From NCBI GenBank assembly GCA_036267635.1, contig DATAVR010000034.1, positions 1-64,000 on the forward strand: a stretch of 64,000 nucleotides of DNA, in the 5' to 3' direction. A program made the translations under genes and the position numbers. The DNA comes from JADGRB01 sp036267635 (GTDB lineage: Bacteria; Myxococcota_A; Polyangia; Fen-1088). Below are positions 63,372-64,000 of the stretch, one piece after another. Below the pieces are notes generated by a model. The model was given only the letters and a program-made list of their open reading frames with translations. It searched no databases and was not told the DNA's origin. The first letter of the stretch is position 1; each line of letters opens with the position of its first letter.

Positions 63372-64000
63372 ATGCCAGCCTCCTCGAAGAGGGCGCTCGT
63401 CGGCGCCATGGCGGCCAACCTGGCCATCGCTGTCACCAAGTTTTTCGTGGGGGCGATCACCAACAGCACGGTGATGATCGCGGAGGGGATTCACTCGCTC
63501 GTCGATACGGGAGACTCGGCTCTCATGCTGCTCGGCGAAAGGCGCAGCCGCCGTCCCGCCGACGAGGCCCATCCGTTCGGTTACGGAATGGAGCTCTACT
63601 TCTGGAGCTTCGTGGTGGCGATGGTCGTGTTCGGTGGGGGTGGCGGACTCTCGATCTACGAGGGGATTCGCGCGCTCTTTCACCCGCGGGTGGTCACCAA
63701 CCTCTGGCTCAATTATCTGGTCATCGGCATTGCGGCGGTCTTCGAGGGAACCTCCCTGGCGATTGGGGTCCGCGAGTTCAGCGCCTATCGGCGCGAAAAG
63801 CGCTTCCAGGGCTCGATGCTGTCGGTCGTCCGGGCCAGCAAGAATCCGGCGATCTTCGTGACCGTCCTCGAGGACTCAGCGGCGCTCGTCGGATTGGCCA
63901 TCGCCGCCGGGGGGCTCACGATCAGCCATTATCTCTTCCTGCCCGCAGCCGACGCCGTGGCGTCGATCCTCATCGGCCTGGTGCTGGTGGTCGAGGCCAG
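63372..64000 (+). CDS. Cation diffusion facilitator (CDF) transporter, N-terminal part (3' truncated)
   Basis: The visible ~209 codons run off the right edge. The start MPASSKRALVGAMAANLAIA matches the usual opening of this family. IAEGIHSLVDTGDSALML carries the His/Asp metal-site residues of helix 2. RPADEAHPFGYGMELYFWSF is the family signature after it, and a later helix has EDSAALVGLAIA. These proteins export Zn2+, Fe2+, Mn2+ or similar ions from the cytoplasm in exchange for protons. Start ATG 63372 has no clear ribosome site, and ATG 63408 is an in-frame alternative. It is divergent from the TPP enzyme. Confidence 0.88.
   Translation, partial: MPASSKRALVGAMAANLAIAVTKFFVGAITNSTVMIAEGIHSLVDTGDSALMLLGERRSRRPADEAHPFGYGMELYFWSFVVAMVVFGGGGGLSIYEGIRALFHPRVVTNLWLNYLVIGIAAVFEGTSLAIGVREFSAYRREKRFQGSMLSVVRASKNPAIFVTVLEDSAALVGLAIAAGGLTISHYLFLPAADAVASILIGLVLVVEA

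Overview
The window is high-GC DNA from what is almost certainly a myxobacterium (Myxococcota). Several secreted proteins end in a Gly-Gly-Cys motif, one hydrophobic segment and an Arg-rich tail, which is the MYXO-CTERM sorting signal. There are many Gly-linker, Cys-rich lipoproteins, GTG/TTG starts are common, and multi-domain two-component proteins are abundant. No tRNA, rRNA, CRISPR array or insertion sequence was seen.

Layout. 0-1.7 kb: the 3' end of dnaE, a Cys-rich lipoprotein and a small unknown gene. 1.8-16.3 kb: a two-gene secretory cassette present twice in tandem. Each copy has a ~1500-aa LamG/beta-propeller protein followed 3-4 bp later by an ~860-aa PQQ-propeller/FN3/beta-helix protein with a MYXO-CTERM tail. 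16.3-18.6 kb: a GAF-GAF histidine kinase overlapping a single-domain response regulator. 18.6-20.4 kb: two minus-strand Cys-rich lipoproteins ending in a clear terminator. 20.5-24.9 kb: secreted protein, ECF sigma factor, zinc-finger/FecR/TPR anti-sigma-like protein and lipoprotein, the last three translationally coupled. 24.9-33.4 kb: ilvA, an outer-membrane protein, a TauE/SafE permease, a Vps62-like protein, an arylsulfatase and unknowns. 33.5-36.6 kb: a broken PAS histidine kinase abutting a REC-HK-REC protein. 36.6-41.9 kb: a 1744-aa lectin with nine Cys-rich modules and a MYXO-CTERM tail. 42.6-52.0 kb: a Wsp-like chemosensory operon (CheW, CheR-TPR, CheW, MCP, CheA-REC, CheB, then REC-REC-REC-kinase). 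52.1-55.8 kb: two paralogous di-haem peroxidases flanking an NtrC-type sigma-54 activator. 55.8-58.3 kb: a broken DUF4396 gene, an ASRT-family protein and an enolase-superfamily enzyme. 58.2-64 kb: an FAD/Fe-S dehydrogenase, a TPP enzyme and the start of a CDF transporter.

The strongest new observation is regulatory. Both peroxidase genes carry a near-consensus sigma-54 -24/-12 promoter (TGGCACG-N4-TCGC) ending 13-14 bp before the start codon. Each also has a shared 12-bp element (CCAGA-N4-TGG) 76-77 nt upstream. Together with the activator gene between them, this looks like a compact self-contained sigma-54 regulon. It also corrects the start of the second peroxidase.

Other points of interest are the tandem duplication of the secretory cassette, the Wsp-like operon that ends in a kinase where WspR would be expected, the nine-module lectin, and two genes broken by frameshift or deletion.
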